From NCBI RefSeq assembly GCF_050624435.1, contig NC_134530.1, forward strand, positions 144,190,721-144,254,720: a stretch of DNA of 64,000 nt, in the 5' to 3' direction. The DNA comes from Tenrec ecaudatus. Taxonomy: Eukaryota; Chordata; Mammalia; Afrosoricida; Tenrecidae. The position numbers and the translations under genes were made by a program. The first letter of the stretch is position 1, and every line of letters begins with the position of its first letter. Below the pieces are notes generated by a model. The model was given only the letters and a program-made list of their open reading frames with translations, did not search any database and had not been told where the DNA came from. Below, one piece after another: positions 33,065 to 45,299 of the stretch.

Positions 33065-34160
33065 ACCAAAGCTACTGCAAAGGGCTAAGAAAGCGTGACC
33101 CATTCCGAGGAAAGAAGCGGTCCAAGGAAACTGTCCCTGAAGCTGTGCAGATGCTGGGCTTAGTAGACAAAGACTTTAAATGAGCACTTTTAGATGTGCT
33201 CAAAGACCCCACGGAAACCACGGCAATTCCGTTCTAAAGAATTCAAGGAAAGTATGAACACAATGCCTCAGCAAACAGAGACTATCTAAGGAGAGAAATG
33301 ACACAAAAGAATCAAGTAGACGTTATGGAGTTGTGAAGTCAATGAAATGCAAGTTTCCCCGAGAGGGAGTCAACACCAGATATGAGCAGGCAGAAGAAAG
33401 AATCAGCGAACTTGAAGATAAGTCAATTGAGACCATAAAATCCGAGCAGTGGGAGGGGCCATTGAGAAGAAGAAACAGAGATCAGAGACAGGCATCATGA
33501 AAGTCTAAAAATGAGAGAAGAAAAGAGGCAGAAAGAATATTTAAGGATACAATGTCTGGAAACGTCTTACATTTGAGGAAAATATTAATATATAAATCTG
33601 ATAATAAATGCAACAAATTCAAGGTAGGACCACTAATAGAGATTGACCCCTAGATAATAAAGTGTTGTCAAACTGTCTAAAGGCAAAAATCCACAGATAA
33701 ATTGGAAATACCAAGAGAGGAGACTCATCATGTGCAAGAGGTTGACAGCTCACCCATCATCAGAAATTACGAATGCCAGAAGGCAGTGGCATGGTATAGT
33801 CAATGTGCTAAATGGAAAAAAAATAACCATGAATTCTGTAGCTAGCAAATTTATATCCTTCAAACACAAAAGAGAAATTAAGACATTCTCCTTCCCCACA
33901 AAATAGCACAATCCCTCTGCGCCATCAAAGGTGATCCCAACTCAAAGTGACCTTATATAGGGTTTCTGAAACTCTACACCTTTATGGGAGCAGACAGCCT
34001 CACCATTCTCCCATGGGATGGCCGGTGGATTTGAACTACTGACCTTACAGTTAGCAGCCCAACACCTCGCCCACAGCTCCACCAAAACATTGCCACATAA
34101 ACAAAAACTAAGAGACTCTGTTGTTAACAGAGCTACACCACAAGATATATTCAAGTGAGA
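33065..34160 (+). mobile_element. L1 ORF1 (HAL1-like) relic, sense
   Basis: Phrases such as GCAGAAGAAAGAATCAGCGA, ACTTGAAGATAAGTCAATTGAG and GCCAGAAGGCAGTGGCATGG follow an L1 ORF1 coding sequence (AEERISELED..., EARRQW). Many stops and gaps. Interrupted by an antisense AfroSINE (33,906-34,085). No ORF2 sequence follows, which fits HAL1, the ORF1-only class. Confidence 0.6.
33906..34085 (-). mobile_element. AfroSINE, antisense, inserted in the L1 ORF1 relic
   Basis: TGCGCCATCAAAGGTGATCC end on the left; TTTGAACTACTGACCTTACA and TTAGCAGCCCAACACC head on the right. Confidence 0.75.
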
Positions 34161-35150
34161 TAATTAATTAAAAAAGAACTCACATAGGTGATACCCCTGA
34201 GATATTGGTAGTAATGTAATTTTACTATGTTGGTAAAGAATAACTTATATTTACACTAACATTGACTAAAACAAACTAAAAGCAAGAGTAAAAGAAAGAA
34301 AGAACAATTTGAGAGACTTCTGCAAGCCGAGATAAAAATGACAAGACGTTAACTCATATCCATATACAGAAATAAAGAGGCCTGGTAAATGTTTAAAACA
34401 TAAGTAAATATCTATAGGAATATAATTATATTATTATCTGTATAAAGTAATAATTCTAGATCTATGAAGGTAGGCAAGAATAAGATCTCGTTTGCAATCA
34501 TAATAGCATAAAGGAGGGGACGTAGAGAATGGAGCTATAGAGGGGAAATGTGTACAATTGAAATGAAAATGTGTGTTAGCCCGAACTCTAAACTCACTGA
34601 GATTGCATCAACTCTGACTCCTGTTGACTCATGGTGACCCCACAGGTCACCATGGTGGCCCCACGGGACAGACTAGAACTGACCCTGGGGTTTCCGAGAA
34701 TATAACATTTTTCCCCTTTAACAGTTTTATTGGCATATACCTCATACAGCCTACAACATAATGGCTCAATCATACTAAGATTTCTGCAGCAATCACCACA
34801 ATCAATTTCAAAACATTGTCTTTTTGTGCTCATTTTTTCACACTATAATCAATTATTTTTATTGTGACTTGTTAATTTTGGCTGTAGTCTAAATTCTGAT
34901 AGCTAAGGGAGTGTTTCGCTTTTAGATTTCAAAGCAATTGGGTTAGTTGAACATTCGCTGAACACTATTCAGTGATATCTTCAGGAGGGTGAGCATCAAC
35001 CTGGACCATGTCATGAGAACTAACTCTTCTTAGATTGAGGCTAGAAATAGGTGCAAGTCCAAAACCCATTCACGCATCTGTGGTTTACTTGTATCTCTGG
35101 TTCACCTTTGAAGCATTGTTACCATTTTATGTTAGAGAACATTATCAACC
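34161..35150. other. AT-rich sequence with a SINE remnant
   Basis: AfroSINE 3' part in reverse at about 34,590-34,705 with an internal duplication of GGTGACCCCACAGGTCACCA. 34,715-34,840 resembles an old L1 tail in reverse (CAGTTTTATTGGCATATACC). No gene. Confidence 0.45.
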
Positions 35151-35154
35151 GTCC

Positions 35155-35970
35155 CTCTTGTTTGATTTCTTGGCCACTGCATCCATGAACGTTAATTGCG
35201 GATCCAGGTAAAATGAAATCCTTGACACCTTCCGTTTTCATGTTAGTCATGATGTCGTCTACTGGTCCAGTTGTGAGCATTTTTGTTTCCTTTACATTGA
35301 GCTGTGGTCCAGACTGAAGGCTGGTTTTTCATTGGGAAGTGCTTCAAGTTCAACAAGCAAGGTTGTGTCATTTACATATTGCAGGTGGTTACTGAGCCTT
35401 CCCCCAAAGTTGAGGCCATAGTCTTCTTCAGAGAGCCCAGCTTCTGGAATCACTCAGCATCGCGATTGCAAAACACCTTTCTTGAGTTTAAACTGTGCAG
35501 CATGTCCGCCTTCTGTCCTGAAGACTGTGTCTTAGTCCATGCAGAGGTTCCTCATGAGCACAGGGAAGTGTGGGATTCCCTTCTCAAGGTTACCCACCCA
35601 GTCGAATGCCTTTTTGCAGTCAGTGAAACACAAACATATGTCTTTCTGGTATTCTCTGCTTTTAGCTAAGAACCAAGCGGGCTTGAATTTCCAGCAGTTC
35701 CCTGTCAAGGTAATGCTGCAACCATTTTTGAATGCTCTTCAGCAACATTGTACTTACCTGTGATATCACTGGTAAGGTTGTATAACCTGCACAATCTATT
35801 GCATCACATTTCTTTAGAATGGGCACAAATAGTGGATGTTTCCCAGTAGGTTGACCAGATAACTGTCCCCTACATTTTTTCGTGCAGATGAGTGAGTGCC
35901 CCCAGTACCTCATCAGCTTGTTGAAACGTTTCATTCCATCCATTCCTAGGGTCTGGTTTTTGCCAACACT
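35155..35970 (-). mobile_element. RTE-type LINE reverse-transcriptase region, antisense
   Basis: The minus strand reads MDGMKRFNKLMRYWGH and TMLLKSIQKWLQHYLDREL, matching the N-terminal part of the RT domain of RTE LINEs, in an interrupted frame. Ends near the conserved LGMDGM block. Confidence 0.75.
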
Positions 35971-36298
35971 TTCCGTGCAGCATGAATCATAGAATCCTGG
36001 GTTTTAGAGCTGAAGAGGCCTTGGCTTTCAGGAAATAGAGAACTTATGTCTATAATTTTCAGATGAGATAAGGAAACCAAGATGGGGCCGGCAGGAGGAA
36101 GGCTCCCAGGTTTCTGCGTATGAAAATGACGAAGGGACCTGATTTCCCCTCAAAGCACAAAGCAGAGCTGTTGGCTGCCTGACCTTTCGCTGTCACCAGC
36201 ATGGCGGAGGGTTAAACGCTCCAAAGGAATTCATTAGAGGTCAAATTGTCTGCTTGGGTAGGGGTGGTATTGGTGAACGTTAGTTATAGAGTTGGTTT

Positions 36299-38105
36299 TT
36301 ACTCATTTTATTGGAGGCTCTTACAGCTCTTATAACATTCCATACATCAATTGTATCAAGCATATTTGTACATATGTTGCCAGCATCATTTTCGAAACAT
36401 TTACTTTCTATTTGAGCCCTTGGTATCAGTTCCTATTTTCCCTCCCTCCCCACTCCCACCCTTGTGACCCCTTGATAAATCATAAATTATTGTTTTCATA
36501 TCTTACACTGACCCCTGTCTCCCTTTGCCCATGTTTCTGTTGTTCATCCCCCTGTTGTGGGGCAGGGGGGTATGCGCTGATCATTGCCATCAGTTCCCCC
36601 TTCCTCCTCTCCTGCCCCCACCTTCCTCCTACATTTCTGTTCCGGGGAGGGGGGCGGTATCAAACCTGGATTCTATGTGTTGTGAGCTCTTATCTGTACC
36701 AGTGTACATGCTCTGGACTAGCCAGAACTGAAAGGCAGGACTGGGGTCATGATAGTGGGGGGTGAGGAAGCCTCAAAGAATCATAGGACTAATGATGAAA
36801 CATACAACTTTCCTCTAGTCCCTAAACGTTTACTCCCCCCCCCCACCCTCACTATCATGATCTCAATTCTACTTACAAATCTGGCTAGACCAGAGGATGT
36901 ACACTGGTACAGATAGGAACTGGAAACACAGGGAATCCAGGACAGTTGATCCCTTCAGGATCAGTGCTGAGAGTGGTGATACCGGGAGGGTGGAAGGAGA
37001 GTAGGATGGAAAGGGGGAATCAATTATAAGGATCTACATATAACCTCCTCCCTGGGGGATGGGCAACAGAAAAGTGGGTGAAGGGAGACATCAGACAGTA
37101 TAATATATGGCACAATAATAATAATTTACAAATTATCAAGGGTTCATGAGGGAGGGAGAAAATGAGGAGCTGATGCCAAGGGCTCATATAGAAAGCAAAT
37201 GTTTTGAGAATGATGATGGCAACAAATGTACAAATGTGTTTGACACAATGGATGTATGTATGGATTGTGATAAGAGCTGTACAGGCCCCAAATAAAATGA
37301 TTACATTAAAAAAATAATCAGAGGATTATTGTGTGTTTCATGGGTGCTATACCGCACCCTGTGAAACCTTCTGTGAGGGGATGTTTTATTGTCTGCAGAT
37401 GGGTTTGGGTCTCTGCTCCAACCCCCTGTCATTCTCAACAATGTGTGTTTTTTGTTTTGTTTGGGGTCTTCTGGTGCTTGTTACCTGGTTCTGTCCATAC
37501 TCATGATCGTACAGGTTGGTGTGCTTCTTACATTTGGGCTTTTTGCTTTTCTGCTAGATGGCTGCTTGTTTACCTTCAAGCCTTTAAGACCCCAGACGCT
37601 ATATCTTTTGATAGCCGGGCACCATCAGCTTTCTTCACCACATTTGCTTATGTTCCCATCTTGTCTTCGGTTGTCTGTCAGGAGGGTGAGCATCACAGAA
37701 TGACAGGTAGTTAGAACAAAGTGTTCTTGTGTTGAGGGATGGCTTGAACAGAGGCCAAAGTCCGTCCACTTCCTCGGTGTATTGCCATATAAATCTATGT
37801 ACATAGACCAGTACCTCTATTTTTATGAATTGCTATATTTACTTAAGTACACACCTGTGTTTACAATCTATTCATAGCTTTGCTTCCTACATCTTTTCTC
37901 GATTTCCTTTGACCTTCCTCCTGCCCCACCATCACACTCGCCCTTCTTCTGACTCTTAGTAACTCCTCCCGGCTAGATCGCTGCTGCTCCAGCACCCCCA
38001 GGATCTCTACGTCCTCCTCCTTGTTGACTTTAATGCCCTAGTTGTTCCCCTGTCTGTGGCGTTGTTTGCTCACTGCTCCTTTCCCCCACCCCTTCCTCTG
38101 AACCA
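36299..38105 (-). mobile_element. L1 3'-UTR, antisense, split by a second L1 tail
   Basis: Left part 36,299-36,794 is the reversed tail (CATTTTATTGGAGGCTC, CTTATAACATTCCATAC, GGGGTCATGATAGTGG). The right part from about 37,316 resumes the same element (GTGTGTTTCATGGGTGC, CAAGCCTTTAAGACCCCAGA, GATAGCCGGGCACCATC). Confidence 0.8.
36795..37315 (+). mobile_element. L1 3'-UTR tail, sense, nested in the antisense copy
   Basis: Begins GATGAAACATACAACTTTCC, ends CCCCAAATAAAATGATTACA plus A-run. Flanked by AATCATAGGACTAAT (36,779-36,793) and AATCAGAGGATTATT (37,316-37,330), a 15-bp duplication with three differences. Confidence 0.8.
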
Positions 38106-39045
38106 GTTAGAGTACTTTTAGGATTTTTAAGCAATTCTGCCCCACCCTGATCTTACCATGATATCAGCTCCTGGCCAAAGAGCTTGAAGTGTTCAGTGCC
38201 AATCTGAGGGCGCTACAGATTGCTTCTGAGTTTAACCTAGCTCACACGGGATCTGCAGGCTCCCTGCCCAGATTCTCTCCCACCACCCCGCAGAGGCATG
38301 GCAGCCTGGAGAGGCAGGGGCGGGTCTGCTCAAAACCACCAGGAGCTTCTGAGGTTTGGCATAAATCCTTTCCCACTATGAACCTGAACTCCCAGGCCTT
38401 TGGCAGGCGGGAGATTTTGCTTTCACTGCACACGCCACCTTGACTCTGATGTCCTTGCAGGCCCGAGCCAACAGCTTTCCTGTCTCCCTCTCCCAAAGCA
38501 GAGAAATGAATGAGGTTCCTCATTCATTGCCAAGGAAACTTGACTGGAGAGTTCTTCGCCTTTTTGTCTTGCTTCCTACCATTTCATTATGGAAAATGTC
38601 AACATGGACCAAAATAGAGAGACAATGAGATAAATTTCTATGTACCTAGGTACTCGACTCCAATAATTGTCATGCCAGGCTGGATCTATTTATATGATTG
38701 ATCCACCTAGACGGCTTCAAACATTTTTAGGGGGGGGGGTTGAATTAAAAGATAAATGTTTGAAGCCCCCTCATATTTCACACAGTTTCACTCTTCCTCT
38801 CCACCCCACATTATTTTGAGGCAAATTCCAAATACATCTTTTCACACTTAAAGATTGTAGTGTGTATCACCACAAAAGGTAAGAATATATTCTGCAAAAC
38901 AGATCACATCTGTTCAGTGATCACACCTGGGAAACTGACCGATTCTCTCATATCATAAAATATCTAAGTGAGTGTTTCAGCATTCCTGCCTAGCAACTGC
39001 CGGCTTGATTCTAGATGTTACGTGGATAAGGGACCCAAATGTGAT
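38106..39045. other. Mostly unassigned; old L1 in the right half
   Basis: 38,575-38,960 resembles a diverged mammalian L1 3' UTR (GAGAGACAATGAGATAAATTT, TTATTTTGAGGCAAATTCCAAA). No gene. Confidence 0.4.
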
Positions 39046-39047
39046 TC

Positions 39048-39225
39048 CTCCAAGGAGCCCTGGTGGCACAGTGGTTAAGCACTTGGCTGCTAACTGAAAG
39101 GTGAGAGGTTGGAAACCAGCAGGTGCTCCAGGAAGAAGGAGTTGGACATCTGTTTCCCTGAGGATGTCAGTCTTAGACACTCATGGGGTCACTGTGAGTC
39201 AAAATGGACTCACTGACTGAGTTTC
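39048..39225 (+). mobile_element. AfroSINE, sense, near full length
   Basis: AGGAGCCCTGGTGGCACAGT, GGTTAAGCACTTGGCTGCTA, then TGGGGTCACTGTGAGTCAAA. The clearest head in the window. Confidence 0.9.
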
Positions 39226-39822
39226 TCATTCACACTTTCGCTTGGTTGATAGGCTCTGAAAGCTCTTTCTCCATAGCTGCCGCATCTCTCCCCATCTGCT
39301 TCAAAAACGACTTCTCTGTGCTGTGGAGTTCCAGAGAAGTGGGTTTTGAGGCTGCAGCCCCACAGCGCTTCAACATGTTCACCTGTCCTCCTGGCGCCTA
39401 GAAGTTGGAAGTTGGGGATCGAGAGCTTAGTTGGATTCAGGCTTCGTTTTTCCACACGGACACTGGTTATGTGATGTGTTGTGCTATGACCAGGAGCGGA
39501 GGCCTGCTTGTCTCTCTTTCTTCCTTGCAGCATTTTTGTTTGTAAAACTTGGGAATGACTTAAATGCCTGATATTAGAAAAATAATTACACGATGAGAGT
39601 GCGTCATTACAATGGAATTTTGTGCAGTCTCGACCGATCATGGGTTTTAATGACTTCTGAGGGGTGTCAGGACATAGTTATCACATGATGTTAAGAAAAA
39701 AGCAGGGGCCCAAGTAGGAGCTACACATAGAAAAACAGAAGGAAGGACAAAGATTTATGTTAATACAAGTTGTTACTCAGATTAGAATTATGGATGGTTT
39801 ATTTTCCTTCTTTCGTCTTCCT

Positions 39823-39909
39823 ACATGAAGTGGCTTCCAAAACTCCATGGAAAAACTCCATTTTCTTTCCTTCCTTTTTATTCCATGAACTTCGTGAAGC
39901 CGCCTCCTC
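39823..39909. mobile_element. Palindromic MITE-like element
   Basis: GTGGCTTCCAAAACTCCATGG on the left is complementary, with mismatches, to CCATGAACTTCGTGAAGCCGC on the right. Confidence 0.5.
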
Positions 39910-39984
39910 TAGAAAGAATCTTGAGAGAAGCTAAAACATTGGCAGTAGTGCTTAACCCACCGCACCAGCAGAGTTTCTTAAGTC

Positions 39985-40180
39985 ATTGATCAAAAAGCCA
40001 AACTCACTATCATAGATCGATTCTGACTCCGCAGCCCTATGTAAGGTTCCCAAGGCTGTAATTCTTCACAAGAGCAGATAGCCTCAATTTCCTCCTCCAG
40101 AGGAGCTGATGGGTTTGAACTGCCGACCTGCAGTTAGCAGGCCCAAGCTTGCCCAAGTGTGCCACCAGGGTTCCTTAAGT
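39985..40180 (-). mobile_element. AfroSINE, antisense
   Basis: TGGGTTTGAACTGCCGACCT, GTTAGCAGGCCC and GTGTGCCACCAGGGTTCC mark the reversed head. Confidence 0.85.
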
Positions 40181-41074
40181 CATCCACAGGACCCACAAAA
40201 TGCTACCTTCCAAGGCCAGATCTAAACATACAAAGCAGTTTGACCATTTGGACTAATTAGTGGTCAGTTGCTGGTTGATCGCTGGTTGTTTGAAGTCTCA
40301 GAGTGGTCATTTTGGTCTCCAGGACAACTCTGTCAGTTGCATGGGTCTAGTGGGAACAGAGACCAAGTAATTCAACAGGTCGGAAGTGCAAATGCTTGAC
40401 TCCACTGGCAGGTACTAGGTTTGGATTTCAAGAGCGTCTAGTCCCACCACCTTCAACTCAAAACTTATCTTCATCACACCCAAATCACTTAGCACAAGAA
40501 CTCACACCCACAGCCACAGGGACGTGATCTCACCAGCAGCAAGACAGAACCGGCCATTACGAACCCCTTGAACAGAGCTAGTGTTAGTAGAGTCCACCCT
40601 GGAAGTCATGCATCAAAGTCCTGCCACCAGGACAATGGGCCCAGATGGGGGGGGGGGCGGGAATTCTGTTTCTGATCCCAACCTTCTTTCTCTTCCTGGT
40701 CGATGAAAGCCTAAACCAAAGTCGGCATCAGATACTCATGTATGTAGAACAGAGGTTAGATTTCATAATGCTGAAGCCTGTCCATCTTTGAGACTCGCAG
40801 TCTCTGTGATTGGCTGTCCACTAAAGCCCGCGACTGTCTGAGCGCTAACAAAGAGAGAGCTTCAGTTACCTCATGCCTAAGTGACCACATAAGCAGAGGT
40901 CCTCATACATGCACACTCAGATGCTGGCAGATGTCTCATATGTGGAGACATGCTGTGGGATCCACACCACCACCCAAATCCTGCACCCACACCTCAACTC
41001 CAGAGAAGACCACAGAGCACTCGGGTGACCCTTTAACCCCCCAGGCTCTTCCCTATTGTCCTTGCTCTCCTTTA
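40181..41074. other. Unassigned sequence
   Basis: Nothing recognised. A C/G-run at 40,650 only. Confidence 0.35.
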
Positions 41075-41272
41075 AGTAGATGACCAGTGGCTATCCAGTC
41101 CATTCCAACTCATAGCACCCCTGTAGGACGGGGAGGACTGCCTCGTAGGGTGCCCAAGCCTCTGATCTGGACAAAAGCAGGTTGGCACACCCTCCTCCCA
41201 TGGAGAAGCTCGTGGGTTTGAACCATTGGCCTTTACTTAGCAGTCAAGGACCACCAAGACCCCCTTAAGTAT
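41075..41272 (-). mobile_element. AfroSINE, antisense
   Basis: CTCATAGCACCCCTGTAGGA, GTGGGTTTGAACCATTGGCC and the following CTTAGCAGTCAAGGACC. Diverged. Confidence 0.75.
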
Positions 41273-41799
41273 ATTCCTCTCTTAACTCTTTTGTAAGCTT
41301 CCCCTGCTTATAAAGGCAATACCAGATGATGGCAGGTAAATGGGAAAACAGCCATATAAATTAAAAAGTCAAAGTCATTTCTAATTTCATCACTCAGAGA
41401 TCACATCCACCAACATTCTATGGTGTTTTCTTTCATTCTTGGTAATAGGCATATTTATATACTTTAGCATAATATATATATTGTTTCAGATCAGTCATCT
41501 GTTCAATATCTCATCATGAATATTTTCCTATAGCATCACCATCTTTTTGTAGATATGATTTTATTCCTTTATCTTCTGTGTTTTCTCGGTTGAGTAGCTA
41601 ATTTTTTTCAAGATTTACTGAACTTTTACTATGTATGAGATGGGCACTATGGAGCCATCAAACACACATGAATATATAATGTTTCTATCCCTGAGTGGGT
41701 GAAAGGCACAAGCTTTCAGACAAAGTCAGACAGGAAGGAGAAAACACACGCATGTCTGAGGAGTGAAAGTGAAGGTGCATAGTCGTGGAGACCTTTATT

Positions 41800-41915
41800 T
41801 TCTGAGCCCTAAACTGAACCACAAGATCTGACCAAAGTGACTTTTGGCAACTCACTGAACCGCTCTGTGACTCAGTTTCCTCACCCTCATCTATAAATTG
41901 GGGTTAGTAATAGTT
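41800..41915 (-). mobile_element. MIR fragment, antisense
   Basis: CTCTGTGACTCAGTTTCCTC then ACCCTCATCTATAAATTGGGG is the reversed MIR core. Confidence 0.7.
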
Positions 41916-42112
41916 CCTGGGGGGAAACTGAAAAGTTGGAATACTGAAGGATTCTATAGACAAACTACTGAACGATGCAAGGAACATCAAAAGAATATGG
42001 ATGGTCGGTATAGAGTCACGGCGCTAAAAGGAACTGGTATCAATTGAAACATTTCAACCGGATGGGGCCGCACTGGAAGCATGCGCTTGTCTTATGTCAA
42101 GAGGGTACCGAT

Positions 42113-42378
42113 GACAGGGATCTACATATAACCTCCTTCCAGGGGGACGGACCACAGAAAAGTGGGTGGAGGGACAGTGTAAGATATGACAAAAGAATAA
42201 TTTATAAATTATCAAGGGTTCATGAGGGAGGGGGAAAATTGAGGAGTTGATGCCAGGAGTTGATGTTTTGAGAATGATCAGGGCAATGAATGTAAAAATG
42301 TGCTTTACACAACTGATATATGTATGGATTGTGATAAGAGTTGTATAAGCCCCCAATAAAATGATTTAAAAAAAAAGA
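42113..42378 (+). mobile_element. L1 3'-UTR tail, sense, nested in the RTE
   Basis: GGATCTACATATAACCTCC ... GCCCCCAATAAAATGATTT plus A-run. RTE sequence resumes at GAAATGTGGAAGAC. Confidence 0.8.
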
Positions 42379-42821
42379 AATGTGGAAGACAATTACCTGG
42401 GAAATCAACTGGAAGAGCCCATATTGGTGCCCATTCTAATGAAAGGTGGCCCAACAGAATGCAGAGATCATTGTACAGCATCACTGACATCATATGCAAG
42501 TACATTTTTGCTGACGATCATTCAACAATGTTTGTAGCAGTATTTCGACAGGAAGCTGCCAGAAATCCAAGCTAGATCCAGAAGAGGACATGGAAAGAGA
42601 GGCATTGCTGCTGCTGTCAGATGGATCTTGGCTGAAAGAAGACCAGAACGATGTTTACTTGCATTTTATTCACCATAAAAATACATTAGACTAGTTAATC
42701 ACACATGATGGATAACATAGGAACTCCAGGATGCTCACTGTGCACGCGGGGCACCTAAACACAGACCAGTAGTTAGAACAAAGCAAGGGAATACAGCCTG
42801 GTTTAGAATCAGGAAAAAGTG

Positions 42822-42965
42822 ACCTGATGCCAAGGGCTCAAGTGGAGAGCAAATGCTTTGAGAATGGTGAGGGCAAAGAATGTACTGATGTGCTTTATAC
42901 AATTGATGTATGTATGGATTGTGATGAGAGTTGTATGAGTCCCTAATAAAATGGCTTTTTTTTAA
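42822..42965 (+). mobile_element. L1 3'-UTR tail, sense, nested in the RTE, with target-site duplication
   Basis: 144-bp, heavily truncated. Flanks GAATCAGGAAAAAGTG (42,806-42,821) and GGATTAGGAAAAGTG (42,966-42,980) form the duplication. Confidence 0.85.
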
Positions 42966-43327
42966 GGATTAGGAAAAGTGCGTTGTGTCTTTTTCATAGT
43001 ACTTGTTCAATCTCTATGCTGAGCCGAGAAATAATCTGAGAAGCTTAACTATACGAAGAAGAACATGGGATCAGGTTTGGAGGAAGGCTTATTAGAAACC
43101 TGTGATATGCAGATGATGCCATCTTGCTGTCTGGAAACAAGGAGGGCTTGAAGCACTTGCTGATGAAGGTCAAGTACTGCAGCCCTCAGTATGAATTACG
43201 ACTCAATATAAAGGGAAAAAATTCTTCATGACTGGACCAATAGACAACATTATGATAAATGGAGAAAAGATGGGTGTTGTGCTCTGTGTCAGAACCAATC
43301 CCACAGCACCTAACAATAACAAGTTAC

Positions 43328-45055
43328 CTCTAAATTACCCTTGAGAACTAGCCCTGTAGATGTGCTCCCTGTCACCAGCCTGGGGCCACAGAGACATTCC
43401 ACAAGATGTTTAGGACACAATGTTTGATTTCTGGTTTGTTCTCAGAGGTATAGAGTGTGCCACCACTCCCATCTCGAATAAGAGGGCTCAGGGGCCGCTG
43501 AAAAACATCAAGGCTTCTAGCCAGTCCGTTCTGCTGAGGCGTTACCTCTCCACTCCAGATATACTGAATCCGAATCTACAGATTAACAAGATCCCCAACC
43601 TGGAACGTCTCCGTTCAAAGGCCTGGAAAAAAAAAAAAAAAGGAAAGAGAAGACAAACAAGACCTTCAAACTAACTACTCCTCTCTATTTCTTTTCTAAA
43701 CCAAAGAGCAAACCTTGAACCAAGACATTTATTCTAGTGCGAACATTCTTCCACAATCTTTCAGCACGCTGTAATACGATACGGAGATATCAGCCAGATA
43801 GAAGCCGCTTTGAACTCTTTCATGACTTAATTCTTACTGTGCTTTTAATTCTTCTGGAGATAGCTTTTTGTTTCGCTGAGGTGGTTTTTCATTAATGGGG
43901 GCATGCTGAAGGACTGAGTGTGCATCCGAATGTTTGGCAGGTCACATGGGTTTTGATGCATATTCTTGGGGCGCATGTGTCCCGCTGGATTCTGGGAGCA
44001 GGGACTCGTAGGATGAGGCCAGGGGGAAGATGATATCATCTTAGCAACTTGATTTGATTTCGTGAAACTTTTCTAAGCATGAGTTAACACAGGAAGGCCT
44101 CTGGAAGTAGCTGCACACAACTGCGGTTCGAGCCTCCTCCTCAGGGAGAACGCGTCAGCATCAGGACTGGGTTAAGGTGCTGCCGGCCCTCCATCATAGG
44201 ATGGGCAGGGGAGGCAACGCATGCACCTTAAACTCTCTCATAGATCCCTGGCTCTGTCCCTGTGAGGCAGCCATGGGTCCTGTGACTCTATTTTGGACCA
44301 GCGAGCCCACACTAGAAGCGATTCAAGGAACACTGCCTTCCGTCAGGACACCGAGGCTGGCTCTGAGGAGGGATCTGGTGACGGGGAAACCTCCCTGAGG
44401 CTCAGGGAAGACCCACCTCCCAAGGCCCACTCTGAGCATCTTCCTTTTTCCTCCTCCCAGATTAAGATCAACGAAAACTCAGTCTGTGTGAAACTCTGAG
44501 CTGTCAATTCCCAATATTCCAATAATTCACAGCGATGGAATCTTGAGACTCTCTGAGCTGACTTGGCCCTTTCATGTTAGCCAGGCCAAGCTCCTTAGCC
44601 CATTTGTGTGTGAGGCAGAGACCTCTCCGTGCTTAGCAGGGATAAGAGCTCACAGGTCACGTGCCTTACAGTGTCAAGACTTTATCTGCTCTATGGCATT
44701 GGATTCTCACAACTCCATGAAGGAGGTACTATTATTGTCCCACATTTCACCCAGGGTCTATGTCAGTGACTTCCCATAGGTCACGTGGCTAATAAGTCGG
44801 AGTTGAAACACAAATTGTCTGTTGACACCTCCCATCTTCCTGTTTACCTAGATTCTGGGTTGGACGTCTAACTGGGAGCGACTCGCCACCTGACCTTAAT
44901 TCTGCTGAGAACTCACAAGCATCCTGCCTAACACACCCAGGGCTCTGCATGCACATGCAATTCTCTAATGTAGGACTTTTGACTCTGGCATTCCGCCCTC
45001 TTCAAAGCGTGCCATTCCTGTAGCCTCTAAGCACGTCCCCGGGGCCCTGGACTCC
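43328..45055. other. Mostly unassigned; one MIR
   Basis: MIR-like at 44,675-44,830 (TATGGCATTGGATTCTCACA, GGTCACGTGGCTAATAAGTC). A-run at 43,626. Small open frames lack any signature. Confidence 0.4.
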
Positions 45056-45299
45056 ATGTGTCACTTGCCTGTTTGCAGTAACATAGGGTGTCTCTGGTGG
45101 TGTAATCTTGCTTCCTCCCAAGTGGGTGCCAATGTCTGGGGAGCTGGGATCAGGCTCTGGAACGTTCGGTCCTGCTTGCCTGTCCAATTCTCTTTCGAAG
45201 AAAATTCCTATTTTCTTAAAGATCGCAATGCCCTTAAAGTTGTGGTAACAGTACTGATTTTAAAAATAAACAGTTGTGATCCATTGTGCTCCAAGGTCC

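Larger units (their letters stand above)
41925..43327 (+). mobile_element. RTE-type LINE (AfroLA-like), sense, with RT catalytic box
   Basis: Starts near GTTGGAATACTGAAGGATTC and continues through CATCAAAAGAATATGGATGG, the GATCATTCAACAATG and CAGAAATCCAAGCTAGATCC blocks to the RT motif YADD (TATGCAGATGAT, 43,106-43,117), then GAAGCACTTGCTGATGAAGG and the terminal CAGAACCAATCCCACAGCAC. The region between about 43,280 and the terminus is deleted. Two L1 tails interrupt it. Frames are broken, so it is inactive. Confidence 0.85.

Noticed and set aside
33065-34160. Host coiled-coil protein from the lysine/glutamate-rich translation
   Set aside because: The sequence follows L1 ORF1 and carries multiple stops and an AfroSINE insertion.
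39048-39225. tRNA gene from the box-like GTTCAAACC/GGTTTGAAC motifs
   Set aside because: The motifs are the tRNA-derived head of AfroSINEs; no cloverleaf with proper arms was seen in any copy.
42113-42378. AATAAA signals in repeats taken as gene ends
   Set aside because: These belong to the L1 3' tail (AATAAAATGATT), present at 5.2, 36.8, 42.1 and 42.8 kb (diverged to CTAATAAAATGG in the last), not to a host gene.
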